A stretch of 58,151 nucleotides of DNA. Source: Pseudomonadota bacterium (lineage in GTDB: Bacteria > Desulfobacterota > Syntrophia > Syntrophales > UBA8958). The stretch lies in NCBI GenBank assembly GCA_030057915.1, contig JASGUC010000038.1, forward strand, positions 1-58,151, in the 5' to 3' direction. Both the position numbers and the translations under genes were made by a program. Shown piece by piece: positions 1 through 8,236 of the stretch. How positions within the stretch are numbered: position 1 is the stretch's first letter; the number at the start of each line of letters is the position of its first letter. The notes under the pieces were generated by a model that made no database searches, was not told where the DNA came from, and was given only the letters and a program-made list of their open reading frames with translations.

Positions 1-123
1 TGGCAGTGGAAAGGCATGACCTTTCTCAACTATATCCGGGATTTGCCCCGGCTAAACCTTACCATCGCGCCTCTGTCCCCTTGCCCCGCCCAGTTTTCGG
101 AACTTCAGTTTGGTAAATAATAG

Positions 124-152
124 TTGACCTTTGCCTCCTTTTTGCTTAAAAA
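124..152 (+). promoter_or_regulatory. Possible sigma-70-type promoter for the CpoB-like gene
   Basis: TTGACC at 124-129 and TAAAAA at 147-152 are separated by 17 bases, and the start codon follows about 50 bases downstream. The -10 box is a weak match, so this is only a candidate. The first 120 bases of the window show no gene; a short CCGGG/CCCGG dyad near 40-55 is the only structure seen. Confidence 0.3.
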
Positions 153-200
153 GCAGGGACTGGCCGCTCCTGAGGCCATGGAGGCGTTTATGCCACGGGG

Positions 201-1040
201 GTGTCAACCTTGAAAATCTTCTTACGGTTCCTCTTGACGCTTTTGTCGTTCACGCTCTTTTGCGGCTGCGCCACTACCGGGGATCTGCAACGTGTCCAGG
301 GGCGCCTGGGCAGCAAGCTTGGCGATCACGACTCGGAGATAGCCGCTCTGAATGAACAGGCGAAGGCCAACAGGAAGGCCCTCGAGGAGGTGCGTGCGAA
401 ACAGGCCGACTTGGGCGCGGACCTTACGGCGATTCGCGAGCAGATTCAACAAATCCGGGGCGCCGTGGAGGAACTCCGGAAGGAGACGGCGGATATCCGG
501 GGCCGGGTCGTGGAAGCCAAGGAATGGAAGGAAAAGATCGACCAGGCCTCCTTTAAGGTGAATTTCATCGAAAACTTTCTCGGGATCGGCAAGAAGGATG
601 AACGGGCGCCGGCCAATGCGGAAAAACACCAAAAGAATCATGTGAAAAACGGCGTCAAGGCCAAGAGCGACAAGGAATCTCTCTACGCGGCCGCTTACGA
701 CCTCTACAAGGAGGGCAAATACGAAAAGGCCAGAGGGGAATTCCAGAACTTTCTCAAGGCCTATCCCCAGACGGAATACTCAGGGAACGCCCAGTTCTGG
801 ATCGGGGAGTGTTACTATTTCGAGAAGAGTTACGAGAAGGCCATCCTGGAGTATGAAAAGGTCATCAAGAACTATCCGGAGGGCAACAAGGTCCCCCAGG
901 CCCTGTTGAAGCAGGGTCTTTCCTTCCTGGAGTTGGACGACAAGGCGAGCGCCAGACTGATCCTCCAGAATGTCATCAAGGACTATCCCAACACCAGTCA
1001 GGCCCGGGTGGCCCGTTCCAAACTCCTGGAAATCAAGTAG
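201..1040 (+). CDS. cpoB: CpoB/YbgF-like Tol-Pal-associated TPR lipoprotein
   Basis: A 279-residue envelope protein. Residues 1-25 form a lipoprotein-type signal ending in FCGC, so the mature protein is probably lipid-anchored at that Cys. Residues 30-110 are rich in E, K, R, Q and A and look like the trimeric coiled coil of YbgF. The C-terminal 120 residues hold three TPR-like units (YDLYKEGKYEKA, FWIGECYYFEKSYEKA, ALLKQGLSFLELDDKA), as in the YbgF C-terminal domain. In family members the protein couples Tol-Pal to cell-wall synthesis during constriction. Any tol or pal genes would lie outside the window. The start is GTG; an in-frame TTG at 210, with GGGGG 8 bases upstream, is an alternative. 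E. coli CpoB has a cleaved signal and no lipid, so the lipobox is a difference. Confidence 0.8.
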   Translation: MSTLKIFLRFLLTLLSFTLFCGCATTGDLQRVQGRLGSKLGDHDSEIAALNEQAKANRKALEEVRAKQADLGADLTAIREQIQQIRGAVEELRKETADIRGRVVEAKEWKEKIDQASFKVNFIENFLGIGKKDERAPANAEKHQKNHVKNGVKAKSDKESLYAAAYDLYKEGKYEKARGEFQNFLKAYPQTEYSGNAQFWIGECYYFEKSYEKAILEYEKVIKNYPEGNKVPQALLKQGLSFLELDDKASARLILQNVIKDYPNTSQARVARSKLLEIK

Positions 1041-1050
1041 GGCGACGGCG

Positions 1051-1125
1051 CGGTGAGACGACTTGTTAAAGATTTCTCCCTTCGGTCGAAATGACAAGAA
1101 AGCGGTCACTCCAGTCGTCTCACCG
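1051..1125. repeat. Inverted repeat spanning the convergent gene ends
   Basis: CGGTGAGACGAC at 1051-1062 is matched perfectly by its reverse complement at 1114-1125. The right arm lies inside the last codons of the convergent lipoprotein gene. The loop carries a GATTTCTCCCTTCGGTCG motif followed by AAATGACA, which recurs near 55,535 and, inverted, near 57,295. It may act as a two-way terminator, or it may be a small inserted repeat. Confidence 0.55.
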
Positions 1126-1927
1126 TCGCGCCGGGAGGAACGGGTAGGTCGAACGGCCCCGCCCCGGCGTCGCTCGTCGTTTCCAGCGTCGCGCTTTCGT
1201 ATTCCAGAACCACGGTCCGTTCCTCCTGGTCCCCCCCCTTCACCTTGACCCGGATCCGCCGGGGCATGGGCGCGCCGTCCACGGGGGCGTAGGCGTCGAA
1301 ATATACGTTCAGGGTCTCGGTGCCGCCGTCCCTCTCCGCCGTCTGTTCGCAACGACGCGGATAGCCGGTTTTCTCGTCGATCCAGAGGGTCTGCCGGAAC
1401 CGGCGGTCACGCGAGGAGATGTCGAGGCGAAGCATCCCCGCCTCGGCGACGGCGTCCACCCGGGGCGCTTCCTCCGTCGGCCATGCCGGAGGGTTGCCCA
1501 TCAACAGGGAAATCAGGTCGCCCACCGACAGGGAGAGGGGAAAGAAACGGGCGAGGTTTTCCGGAACGGCCGGCCCGGCGAGGTACTCCCCCGTTTCGGG
1601 CAGATACGCGGCGAGACGCCCGTCATGGGCCGCCAGGAAGAAATTCGGCGGGCCGAGGGCCGGAATCGCCTCGATCCGCAGGGAGTCCGGTCTCCTGGCC
1701 AGGATGGCGAGCCGGAGGGGATGCCTTCCCGTCTCGGTGATCACCGCGATTTCCGCCATGGCTTTGAGGAGTCGTCTTTCCAGTGGTCGCCGCTCTAGGC
1801 GGGCCAAGGCCTCTCCCGGGTCGAGGCGCATCGCTTCCCGCGGTTGGGGAGTTGCCGTTTCGTGGGCGCAGCCACCGGCCACAAGAAAAAACAACAGGAG
1901 CGAAACCGAGATGCGCCGCCTGTTCAT
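1106..1927 (-). CDS. Outer-membrane lipoprotein, LolB/DUF4292-like
   Basis: A 273-residue protein with a clear lipoprotein signal (MNRRRISVSLLLFFLVAGGC) and no aspartate after the Cys, which favours outer-membrane sorting. The mature part is a predicted beta-rich domain. It has the run of short strands (PLRLAILARRPDSLRIEAIP, AYLPETGEYLAG) typical of LolB-fold proteins that present or insert lipids and lipoproteins. The ATG overlaps the stop of the upstream TPR gene by four bases (ATGA), so the two are translationally coupled. The order protease, TPR protein, lipoprotein suggests an envelope-maintenance operon. The LolB/DUF4292 assignment rests on fold style and context only; no diagnostic catalytic residue exists in this family. 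Confidence 0.6.
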   Translation of the reverse strand: MNRRRISVSLLLFFLVAGGCAHETATPQPREAMRLDPGEALARLERRPLERRLLKAMAEIAVITETGRHPLRLAILARRPDSLRIEAIPALGPPNFFLAAHDGRLAAYLPETGEYLAGPAVPENLARFFPLSLSVGDLISLLMGNPPAWPTEEAPRVDAVAEAGMLRLDISSRDRRFRQTLWIDEKTGYPRRCEQTAERDGGTETLNVYFDAYAPVDGAPMPRRIRVKVKGGDQEERTVVLEYESATLETTSDAGAGPFDLPVPPGATVRRLE

Positions 1928-3600
1928 CTCTCCGTCAGACCGTCGATCTTCCGGGGCAGGGTGGCGCTGGTGGGATTGATCTTCAAGGCCCGCCGGTAGG
2001 CGTCGAGGGCCTCCTGCCGACGGCCCGCCTTCAGGTAGGCGTCGCCAAGATGCTCGGCGATGGCCCCGTCTTCAGGGAGGATGCCCGCCGCCTCCTGGAG
2101 ATACTTCAGGGCCAGTTCGATCCGGTTCTGCTTGAAGTAGGTCCAGCCGAGGCTGTCGATGATGTAGCCGTTGCCGGGCTTGAGCCGCAGGGCCTTGAGG
2201 ATCAATTTCTCCGCTTCGACCAGATGCATTCCCCGGTCGGCGTAGCTGTAGCCGATGAAGTTCAGGGCGTCGGCGTGGTCGGGATCGATCTTCAGGATGG
2301 CCCGCATCTGCTTGATGCCCGCCTCGAAGCGTCCCGTCTTTTCGTACAGCACCCCCAGGCTGTAGAGCAGGTCGGCATTTTCGGGCATTGTCGTCGTCCC
2401 CTCCCTGAGGATCCGCTCCGCCCCCTCCTGATCCTGCCGTTCCTCGTACAGGGAGGATAGCGCCACATATAATCCGGGGATGTCCCTTTTCGTCTTGATG
2501 TCCTGTTCGAGGCCGGCGATGGCCTCCGAAATCCTTCCCTCCTTTTTCCTGATCATGGCGATGCGGATGCGGGCGCTCCCGTACAGCTCCGAGCCGAGGG
2601 GAATCGTCTCCAGGATGGAGAGGGCTTGGGCGTGGAGGCCTTTTTCCTCGTAAGCCGTGGCCTGGAGATAGCGGTAGCGTTGATCGGCGGGGTATCGCCG
2701 GGCCAGTTTATCGAAGGTGACCGCCGCCTGGTCGTAACGCCCGCTCTCGATGAAAAGAAGCCCCAGGGTGAGCAGGACCTCCCGGTTGTCGGGGTCCGTC
2801 CGGAGGATGCGCTGAAATTCCCTTTCCGCCTCCGCGTAACGCTTCTCCCGCAGATACATTTCCCCGAGTTTGATGCGGACCTGGAGCTTGTCGGGATGGA
2901 GGAAGAGATAATCCTTGAAGGCGTCGACGGCCAGGGAAGTCTGCCGCTGTTTTTCGTATGCCAACGCCAGATCGATAAGGGCGGCCTCGAAGTTCGGCCG
3001 GATCTCCAGCGCCTTTTTGAGCATTCTTTCCGCGTCCTGGTAGTTCTTCATCTCCATGAACACCCGGGCCTCATAGTAGGCGGCCATGAGATGCTGGGGA
3101 TCCAGGCGCAGCGTCTGTTCGAACATGGCGATCGCCTCCGGGTATTGCCTGGCGTCCCCGTATATCACCCCCAGGTAGAACGGCGCGGCGACGTTCCCGG
3201 GGGCCTGGCGGATCACCTGCCGGTAGATCTCCGCGGCCCGGGTATGATTCGTCTTTTCGTTCATGTACAGGCCGGCCAGGATGAGGTTCATATCCACATG
3301 GTCCGGATGATCCTTCCGGACCTCTTCGCAGAGGCGGATCGCCTTGGCGGTTTCCCCTCTTTCCACATAGGCGGAGGCCAGATCGACGGCGATTTCCGGC
3401 GCTGCCGGATCGTGACGCCGGGCCTTTTCGAATTCCTTGATCGCCTCCTGGGGGTTTTCGTCCAGCATGTGCAGGACGCCCAGGGAATAATGATAGGCGG
3501 CCAGATGGCCCGGGCGGCTCCGGCCATACAGGTCCGGCGTCGCGCCGAGGATCGTCGCCAGGAAGAGGAGATAAAGGGCGGCCTTGGCTATAGGGTTCAT
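1924..3600 (-). CDS. Periplasmic tetratricopeptide-repeat protein
   Basis: 558 residues: an N-terminal signal or anchor (KAALYLLFLATILGATPDLYG), then about fourteen consecutive TPR units running almost to the C-terminus. Typical units are YHYSLGVLHMLDENPQEAIKE, APFYLGVIYGDARQYPEAIA and LNFIGYSYADRGMHLVEAEK. TPR arrays of this length act as protein-protein scaffolds; nothing shows a specific partner. It starts 11 bases after the CtpA stop and overlaps the downstream lipoprotein gene by four bases, so all three are probably one transcript. The Shine-Dalgarno signal is weak, which fits coupling to ctpA translation. PEP-CTERM and Pel/Psl-type secretion TPR proteins have a similar shape, but no other genes of such systems are nearby. 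Confidence 0.8.
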   Translation of the reverse strand: MNPIAKAALYLLFLATILGATPDLYGRSRPGHLAAYHYSLGVLHMLDENPQEAIKEFEKARRHDPAAPEIAVDLASAYVERGETAKAIRLCEEVRKDHPDHVDMNLILAGLYMNEKTNHTRAAEIYRQVIRQAPGNVAAPFYLGVIYGDARQYPEAIAMFEQTLRLDPQHLMAAYYEARVFMEMKNYQDAERMLKKALEIRPNFEAALIDLALAYEKQRQTSLAVDAFKDYLFLHPDKLQVRIKLGEMYLREKRYAEAEREFQRILRTDPDNREVLLTLGLLFIESGRYDQAAVTFDKLARRYPADQRYRYLQATAYEEKGLHAQALSILETIPLGSELYGSARIRIAMIRKKEGRISEAIAGLEQDIKTKRDIPGLYVALSSLYEERQDQEGAERILREGTTTMPENADLLYSLGVLYEKTGRFEAGIKQMRAILKIDPDHADALNFIGYSYADRGMHLVEAEKLILKALRLKPGNGYIIDSLGWTYFKQNRIELALKYLQEAAGILPEDGAIAEHLGDAYLKAGRRQEALDAYRRALKINPTSATLPRKIDGLTER

Positions 3601-3611
3601 GGCGTCCCGGT

Positions 3612-4991
3612 TCAGTTCTTGACGAGATTCCTCTTGAAAATGTCCCAGCTCTTGAGCATGTCCACGGCGGCCTTGAGCTGGTTGTCTGCGTCAACATCGC
3701 CGAAGGGTCTTTTGAGGGGCAGCTCCTTACGGGGTGCGCTGTTCTTCATACGCCTCTGGAGCAGCTCTCCTTCCCGGTCTCCTTCTTCGACTGGCCTCGC
3801 CTGTTCCTGGGCGGATTTGATGTGTCCTTTCAAATCCTTTTCCCGAATGGGCTCTTGCTCCTCTTCCTCGCCGTCGCTTCCCGGGCGGATATATTTGACG
3901 ATCACATCCGGGGCGATGCCTTCCGCCTGGATGGAACGACCCTTGGGGGTGTAGTACCGGGCCGTGGTCAGCTTCAACGCCGAGCCGTCCTCCAGGGGGA
4001 TCACCGTCTGCACGGAGCCCTTGCCGAAGGTCTGGGCGCCCAGGATCAGGGCGCGGCCGTTATCCTGGAGCGCCCCGGAAACGATCTCGGCGGCGCTGGC
4101 CGTGCCCTCGTTCACCAGGACGATCATGGGGGCGACGATCTCGTCGCCCTTGTCCCGGGCGCTGACCTTGCTCTCCATTCCCTTGGAGCGTCCCTTGGTC
4201 GAGACGATGACGCCGGATTTGAGGAACAGATCCGAAACCTCTATGGATTGGTTCAGGAGGCCGCCGGGATTGTTGCGCAAATCCAGGACGATCCCCTTCA
4301 GGGGCTCGTTTTTCGCCGTCATCTCCCGGACGGCCTTTTTCAGATCGTCGGCGGTCTTATCCTGGAAGGAGGAGAGCCGGACGTAGCCGATCCCGCCGTC
4401 GAGCAATTTGTGCTTGACGCTGATCACCTTGATGATTGCCCGGGTGATGACGAATTCGCGGAGCTTGGCCTCGTTGCCCCGCAATACGGAAATGGTCACC
4501 TTCGTCCCCTTCTCGCCCCGGAGGCGTTTCACCGCGTCCATGATGGTTATATCCTTGGTGGGTTTCCCGTCGATCATCATGATCTTGTCTCCGGATTTCA
4601 CGCCCGCCTGGAAGGCCGGGGTGTCTTCGATGGGGGAAACGACGGTGAGGACGTCCTTATGGATGGTTATCTCGATGCCGATCCCGCCGAAGCTGCCCCG
4701 GGTCTCCAACTCCAGCTCCTTGTACATCTCCGGGGTCATGAAGCTGCTGTGGGGATCGAGATTCTTGATCATCCCGTTAATCGCGCCCTGCAGCAGCTTC
4801 TTGGCGTCCACCGGCTCCACGTAGTTCTTTTCGACGATATCGAGCACTTCCGTGAAGTTCTTCAGGTTCTTGTAGATGGACCGGTCCAGGGCCGCGGAAA
4901 CCTGGCCGTTGATATACGGACCGGCGATTGCCGCCAGGACGGCCATGATCAGGATTGCCACCCCGAAAAAGACGGCGCATCTCTTTTTCAT
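3612..4991 (-). CDS. ctpA: C-terminal processing serine protease (S41 family)
   Basis: A 459-residue tail-specific protease acting in the periplasm. Residues 5-24 form a signal or anchor. A PDZ domain spans about 95-170. The S41 catalytic core has the nucleophile Ser299 in GTASAAE and the general base Lys324 in FGKGSVQ, so the Ser-Lys dyad is intact. A charged C-terminal tail (EEEEQE, then KELPLKRP) follows. I chose the ATG at 4991 because GAGGAGG lies just upstream; a longer frame to 5048 has no such signal. Family members trim or degrade envelope proteins from their C-termini, often with a TPR lipoprotein adaptor (NlpI in E. coli). The TPR protein and lipoprotein immediately downstream could play that part here, which is an inference. 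Confidence 0.92.
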   Translation of the reverse strand: MKKRCAVFFGVAILIMAVLAAIAGPYINGQVSAALDRSIYKNLKNFTEVLDIVEKNYVEPVDAKKLLQGAINGMIKNLDPHSSFMTPEMYKELELETRGSFGGIGIEITIHKDVLTVVSPIEDTPAFQAGVKSGDKIMMIDGKPTKDITIMDAVKRLRGEKGTKVTISVLRGNEAKLREFVITRAIIKVISVKHKLLDGGIGYVRLSSFQDKTADDLKKAVREMTAKNEPLKGIVLDLRNNPGGLLNQSIEVSDLFLKSGVIVSTKGRSKGMESKVSARDKGDEIVAPMIVLVNEGTASAAEIVSGALQDNGRALILGAQTFGKGSVQTVIPLEDGSALKLTTARYYTPKGRSIQAEGIAPDVIVKYIRPGSDGEEEEQEPIREKDLKGHIKSAQEQARPVEEGDREGELLQRRMKNSAPRKELPLKRPFGDVDADNQLKAAVDMLKSWDIFKRNLVKN

Positions 4992-5298
4992 TCGTCTCTT
5001 CCTCCTCGAGAGCTTTGAATATCCACGCTTTCCTGAGAGCCCGGCCAAAACCGGCGTCTAGGACATCTTGGAAACACGGCATTTCTCTTCCACCGAAATG
5101 ACGGCTGGGGGTCGGAAACGGCGTTTTTCAAAGGCCTCTCCTTCCGAAGGCGCGACGCCCGCCCTCGCGGCCGCTCCCGGACCTGCCTGCCGGGCGCGGA
5201 GCGGAAGGCCGGCGGACCCCCTTCAGGGTAAAATGATCTACCCTCCCCCATATCATGCTTTACGGGAGAAATGCCATAATTATTGGGAAGGATGTTCG
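4992..5298. other. Intergenic region with a repeat fragment
   Basis: No gene is seen between the ctpA start and the fabD stop. Positions about 5093-5141 match one end of the GAGACC-type dispersed repeat (GGCGTTTTTCAAAGG followed by CCTC). The rest is GC-rich and unstructured apart from an AT-rich stretch near 5255-5285. Confidence 0.5.
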
Positions 5299-6246
5299 TT
5301 ACGACGAAAGGGCGGCGACGGTTCTACGGAGGGATTCGCCATCGCCGATGTAAAGGAGGCGGGGCCGTCGGTCGATATTTTTGATCAGCCCGGAAAGGAT
5401 CCGGCGGGGGCCGATTTCCACGAAGGTCGTCACCCCCCCGGCGATGAGCGCCTCCACCGTCTCCTGCCAACGCACCGGCGAGATCATCTGCATCTTCAGC
5501 AGCTCCCGCGACGTTGCCGGGGCATGTTCCCGTTGGGGATCGTAGTTGGGGATGACCGGCAGGCGGGGGGGATGGAAGGCGATTCTCTCCAAATCGGCGT
5601 GGAAAAGTTCGGCCGCCGCGACGAGGAGCCGGGAATGACAGGGGACGCTGATGGGGAGGGGAACGAACTTCTTGATCCCCTTTTGGGCGGCCCTTTCCCC
5701 CACCCGCACGACCGCCGGGACGTCCCCCGAGATGACGATCTGGCTCGGGGCGTTGAGGTTGGCCAGGTCCAGGGTTTCGCCGGCCTGGGCGCATTCGCGG
5801 CAGACCGCCGCCGTTTCCTCGCCGGAGAGGCCCAGGATGGCGGCCATGGCCCCGCGTCCGGGAGGAACGGCCTCCTGGTGCCGTTTCGCCCGGGCCTGGA
5901 CGATGGCGGCCGCATCTTCCAGGGTCAGGGCCCCCGCGGCGTACAGGGCGCTGTATTCGCCCAGGCTGTGTCCCGCCGCCGCCGCCGGATCGATCCCGCC
6001 CGCCTGTTCCCGGAAGAGGTCATAGACCCCCATTTCGAAGGCCAGCACCGCCAGTTGGGTGTTTTCCGTCCGATCCAGGTCCTCCTGGGGACCCTCCAGG
6101 CAGAGCCGGGCGATGTCCACGCCCGTGATCTCCCGAACCCGGGACAGGACCTCCCGGTAGGAAGGGCAGTCCCGGTGGAAATCCGCGCCCATGCCGACAT
6201 ATTGGGATCCCTGTCCCGGAAAGACGAGGGCCCATTTCCCCATCAT
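5299..6246 (-). CDS. fabD: Malonyl-CoA:ACP transacylase
   Basis: 315 residues, the normal FabD length. It has the N-terminal FPGQGSQ motif, the nucleophile Ser94 in GHSLGEYSAL, and the partner His204 in PCHS; the C-terminal VEIGPRRILSGL motif is also present. The enzyme moves malonyl groups from CoA to the phosphopantetheine arm of ACP in the cytoplasm. It is the last gene of an operon with a KAS III-like synthase, an ACP and a PHA synthase, 43 bases after the latter. A GGAGGAGGG ribosome site precedes two adjacent ATGs (6246 and 6243). Usual fatty-acid genes (fabG, fabF, fabZ) are absent here, so this copy may serve the local ACP instead of, or as well as, bulk fatty-acid synthesis. Confidence 0.93.
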   Translation of the reverse strand: MMGKWALVFPGQGSQYVGMGADFHRDCPSYREVLSRVREITGVDIARLCLEGPQEDLDRTENTQLAVLAFEMGVYDLFREQAGGIDPAAAAGHSLGEYSALYAAGALTLEDAAAIVQARAKRHQEAVPPGRGAMAAILGLSGEETAAVCRECAQAGETLDLANLNAPSQIVISGDVPAVVRVGERAAQKGIKKFVPLPISVPCHSRLLVAAAELFHADLERIAFHPPRLPVIPNYDPQREHAPATSRELLKMQMISPVRWQETVEALIAGGVTTFVEIGPRRILSGLIKNIDRRPRLLYIGDGESLRRTVAALSS

Positions 6247-6289
6247 CGTTCCCTCCTCCGGCGGTCGATGCCGGCGTCGTTCTCGGCGT

Positions 6290-7936
6290 TCACTCGTGTA
6301 CGTAGCTGCCCGGCGCCCGTTCCCGGGGCGGGTATCTCCGGTTTCCCAGGGGCGGGGGCGGTCGCCGGACGTCGTTGCGCCGCCGTAGCCAGGCGACCCA
6401 GTCCGGCCACCAGGAGCCGCTCCTTTCCTCCTGCCGGCGGCGCCAATCCTCAGGTTCCTCCGGGAGGTCCGCCTCGCCGCTCCAGTATTTGCGCCGCGAT
6501 CCCTCGGAATGGGGGTTGATGATCCCGGTGATGTGCCCCTCGCTGGAGAGGACGAAGCGGCGTGGGCCCGCGACGAGCCCGCAGGTGCGAAAGACGCCGC
6601 GCCACGGGCAGATATGATCCATTTGGGCCCCCACGGAGTAGAGGGGCTGGCGGACCCTCCCCATGTCGATGGGGCGCTCTCCCATGGTCAGGGCATCGGC
6701 CTTGGCGAGGTTGTTGCGCAGGTAGAACTCCCGGAGATAATAGGAGCACATGGCCTCGGGCAGACGGGTGCTGTCGCTGTTCCAGAAGAGCATGTCGGAC
6801 TTCGGTGGGGCGGCCCCGTACAGATAATTCTGAATGTAGTTTCTCCAGATCAGGCTTTCCGAACCGAGAATCCGGAAGACCCAGCTCAGGTAGCGGGCGT
6901 CGAGGAAGCCGTCCATCCTCATGAGGGCCTCGGCGGCGGCGAGGGAGCGCTCGCTGATGAACACCCCCAGATCCCCGGGCTCGCTGAAATCCACCAGGGT
7001 CGAAAACAGCGTCCAGTCCGCCACCGGTCCGGGGCTGCCCCTCCGAAGGCCCCGGTTCAGCCAGGCCATGAGGGCCGCCAGGGCCGTGCCGCCGATACAG
7101 TACCCAACGGCGTGGACCTGGGGCGCCCGGCAGATTTGCCGTGCCGCCGTCACCGCCGACAGCGCCCCGGCAAACATGTAATCGGAGAAGGTCACCTCCC
7201 GCATGGCCTCCGTCGGATTCTTCCAACTGATGGTGAAGACGGTAAACCCCTGATCCCGGAGATAACGGACCAGACTCGCCCGTGGGGTCAGATCGAAGAT
7301 GTAGTATTTGTTGATCCAGGGAGGGATCAGGACCACCGGCAGGGCAAAGGTCGCGTCCGTGGCGGCTTCGTATTGGATGAGTTCCATGATCTCGTTGCGA
7401 AAAATCACGGCGCCGGGGGTGACGGCGATATTCTCCCCTACCCGAAAGGCCGTTTCGTCGGTGATCCGGGAGAGATAATCGCCCCTGCTCGCATCTTCCC
7501 AGATCCGGCCCAGCCCCTGCAGGAGGCTTACGCCCCCGGTATCGAGGAATTTCTTTATGGCCGCGGGGTTCGTCCAAAAGAAATTGGGCGGCGCCATGGC
7601 GCTCAGGAACTGTTGAATCCAGAAACGCGCCCGTTGCCGGTCCTGCTCGTTCAGGTCACTGCCCAGCTCCACCAACTCCCGGAGCCAGTCATCCAGAATG
7701 GCATGAAAACGCCGGTTCAATTTGGCGTTCTTCCGGACGTATTCGAGAAAGATCTCCCCGGCGTTTTGCTTGCCCTCCGCCGGCAGCTCCGAGGAGAGAA
7801 GATGGGGAAACTCTTCCCGGGTCGTCTCCTCCAGACGCCGGAAGAGATCGATGACCCGCTGATTCGTCTCTTCCGAGCGGTCCAGCCAGGAGCGCTGAAC
7901 ATTCCAGAGGGAAGTGAAAATATCCAGAGGATCCAT
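6290..7936 (-). CDS. phaC: Class I-like poly(3-hydroxyalkanoate) synthase
   Basis: 548 residues with an N-terminal PhaC_N-type domain (APPNFFWTNPAAIKKFLDTG) and an alpha/beta-hydrolase core. The lipase-like box is GYCIGG with nucleophile Cys280. Asp440 (MDHICPW) and His468 (EGHITGIINP) complete the triad in the usual PhaC arrangement. PhaC enzymes polymerise (R)-3-hydroxyacyl-CoA into storage polyester on granules. Length and motifs fit class I; no PhaE or PhaR partner is adjacent. It starts two bases after the stop of a stand-alone ACP gene and is followed by fabD. No phaA, phaB, phaJ or phasin gene is in the window, so the substrate could be an ACP-bound rather than CoA-bound hydroxyacyl group. 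That substrate is inference; membership of the PhaC family is clear. Confidence 0.88.
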   Translation of the reverse strand: MDPLDIFTSLWNVQRSWLDRSEETNQRVIDLFRRLEETTREEFPHLLSSELPAEGKQNAGEIFLEYVRKNAKLNRRFHAILDDWLRELVELGSDLNEQDRQRARFWIQQFLSAMAPPNFFWTNPAAIKKFLDTGGVSLLQGLGRIWEDASRGDYLSRITDETAFRVGENIAVTPGAVIFRNEIMELIQYEAATDATFALPVVLIPPWINKYYIFDLTPRASLVRYLRDQGFTVFTISWKNPTEAMREVTFSDYMFAGALSAVTAARQICRAPQVHAVGYCIGGTALAALMAWLNRGLRRGSPGPVADWTLFSTLVDFSEPGDLGVFISERSLAAAEALMRMDGFLDARYLSWVFRILGSESLIWRNYIQNYLYGAAPPKSDMLFWNSDSTRLPEAMCSYYLREFYLRNNLAKADALTMGERPIDMGRVRQPLYSVGAQMDHICPWRGVFRTCGLVAGPRRFVLSSEGHITGIINPHSEGSRRKYWSGEADLPEEPEDWRRRQEERSGSWWPDWVAWLRRRNDVRRPPPPLGNRRYPPRERAPGSYVHE

Positions 7937-7938
7937 CG

Positions 7939-8205
7939 TCAGACCTTCTTCTCTCCCCCGGCGGCGAGCCTTTCAGGGTCTTCGATGCAGGCGGCAAGCT
8001 CCCCAAGGGTGACGTCCTCCCCGAAGAGGTCCAGGGGGATGGTGATATCGAAGGTTTCCACGATGAAATTCTGCAGGTTCACCGCCGCCATGGAATCGAA
8101 ATCGGGGATGTCCCCCAGGCGGGTTTCCGCGTTGACGACCATGCCTTCCGTTTCCGGGAAGAGGTCTTCTATGCCCGTCTTGAGTTTCTTTAGCGTATCG
8201 GTCAT
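7939..8205 (-). CDS. Stand-alone acyl carrier protein
   Basis: 88 residues, acidic and helical, with the phosphopantetheine site at Ser38 in PDFDSMAAVNL. The sequence DSM in place of the DSL of housekeeping AcpP, and the divergent helix II, suggest a specialised ACP. It lies 31 bases after the KAS III-like gene and two bases before the PHA synthase gene, so it is probably the acyl shuttle between them. GGAGGACAAGCC precedes the ATG. A housekeeping acpP is normally found beside fabF or fabG, which is not the case here. Confidence 0.88.
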   Translation of the reverse strand: MTDTLKKLKTGIEDLFPETEGMVVNAETRLGDIPDFDSMAAVNLQNFIVETFDITIPLDLFGEDVTLGELAACIEDPERLAAGGEKKV

Positions 8206-8236
8206 GGCTTGTCCTCCTTGTGGGTATTTTCCTTCC

